Positions 29,930-30,225 of a stretch of 30,225 nucleotides of DNA are shown piece by piece; the first letter of the stretch is position 1, and every line of letters starts with the position of its first letter. This stretch comes from JANYJA01 sp038229055. Its GTDB lineage: Bacteria; Acidobacteriota; Terriglobia; Bryobacterales; Bryobacteraceae. The position numbers and the translations under genes were made by a program. The DNA lies in contig JBBROU010000064.1 of assembly GCA_038229055.1 (NCBI GenBank), positions 1 through 30,225 of the forward strand. The letters run 5' to 3'. Below the pieces are notes generated by a model. That model had not been told where the DNA came from and did no database searches. It saw nothing but the letters and a program-made list of their open reading frames with translations.

Positions 29930-30225
29930 TTTCAACGTCTCCCGCAGCGTCTCCCTCAACTCTGCCGTCACCTTTCGGTGACACCGCAAGCACAGCGTTC
30001 GCAGATTAGAAAGATCGCATTCGCCCCCGCCCATCACTACGGGCAGAATATGATCCGCGTCCCATAGACTGCGGCGCGTTAGCTTTTGCAATCCCCACTG
30101 CTCCAGCAATCGCCCGCGGCGGTCGTGCTTCGTCTTTTTGATGTGAATCCACGCGGCGACCGTGTCCACGCGGCAGATGACGCAAATACCCTTGTCACGA
30201 CGGAACACGTGCTCGCGCAGATAAC
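29918..30225 (-). CDS. HNH endonuclease (5' end beyond the window)
   Basis: The C-terminal 102 codons of a minus-strand gene that is open to the right edge. Reading in from the edge it gives YLREHVFRRDKGICVICRVDT, which suggests the start lies outside; a GTG at 30208 is possible but interrupts the conserved stretch. The HNH domain has a CxxC zinc half-site at the N-terminus (CVIC), the catalytic DADHILP, the Asn in DLSNLRTLC and a second CxxC (LCLRC) followed by HRKVT. HNH proteins of this size are DNA nickases or nucleases found in defence or mobile elements, but also as free-standing genes. It is convergent with tatA. Confidence 0.82.
   Translation of the reverse strand, partial: YLREHVFRRDKGICVICRVDTVAAWIHIKKTKHDRRGRLLEQWGLQKLTRRSLWDADHILPVVMGGGECDLSNLRTLCLRCHRKVTAELRETLRETLKGQT

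Overview
The window looks like chromosomal DNA from an Acidobacteriota member, most likely of the Solibacter/Bryobacter type. This placement is an inference. It rests on the 1105-residue Oar-like TonB-dependent receptor with an N-terminal carboxypeptidase-regulatory-like domain, a family greatly expanded in that phylum. The GC-rich, compact gene layout, the large secreted zinc metalloprotease of the DUF5117/DUF4953 type and the orphan cas6-like gene fit the same picture. No rRNA, tRNA, insertion sequence, prophage or CRISPR array was seen.

Layout. Bases 1-3650: the 5' part of a GMC oxidoreductase gene (minus), divergent recQ (plus), then a vapBC toxin-antitoxin pair and a MOSC-domain gene (both minus). 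Bases 3790-5932: two secreted proteins (LssY_C-domain and LolA/RseB-like) in a plus-strand pair. Bases 9870-5929 (minus): a tightly overlapping operon ftsY-ribD-ribE-MFS transporter. Next come a secreted metallo-beta-lactamase-fold hydrolase (minus) and a plus-strand group ispG, yjbQ-like, DUF2203, followed by a large secreted zinc protease. Bases 15754-21338 (plus): a four-gene operon of HD-domain protein, secreted phosphodiesterase/phosphatase, glucose-1-dehydrogenase-like enzyme and GH63-like glucosidase. Bases 21342-21900: wreckage of a hybrid histidine kinase/response regulator. Bases 24695-21901 (minus): DUF721/DciA-like, gatC, gatA, sodA. Bases 24745-26131: maf and a convergent orphan cas6-like gene overlapping at their 3' ends. 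Bases 26279-29843: the TonB-dependent receptor and tatA. At the right edge lies a partial HNH endonuclease gene (minus).

How the parts work together. Most genes are housekeeping: riboflavin synthesis, SRP receptor, isoprenoid synthesis, amidation of misacylated tRNA, oxidative-stress defence and helicase functions. A secretory and polymer-degrading theme runs alongside (zinc protease, glucosidase plus glucose dehydrogenase, TonB receptor, TatA).

The most interesting signals are these. (1) A stand-alone Cas6-family RNA endonuclease with no array or other cas genes. (2) A repeated arrangement, at eight genes that begin transcription units, of a -10-like hexamer 6-9 nt before a start codon with no Shine-Dalgarno, pointing to widespread leaderless transcription. 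(3) The GMC/recQ divergent start, where two such -10 boxes share the same bases. (4) A vapBC promoter with three GTATGG repeats. (5) An MFS carrier translationally coupled to riboflavin synthase. (6) Mutually exclusive hairpins between tatA and the HNH gene.
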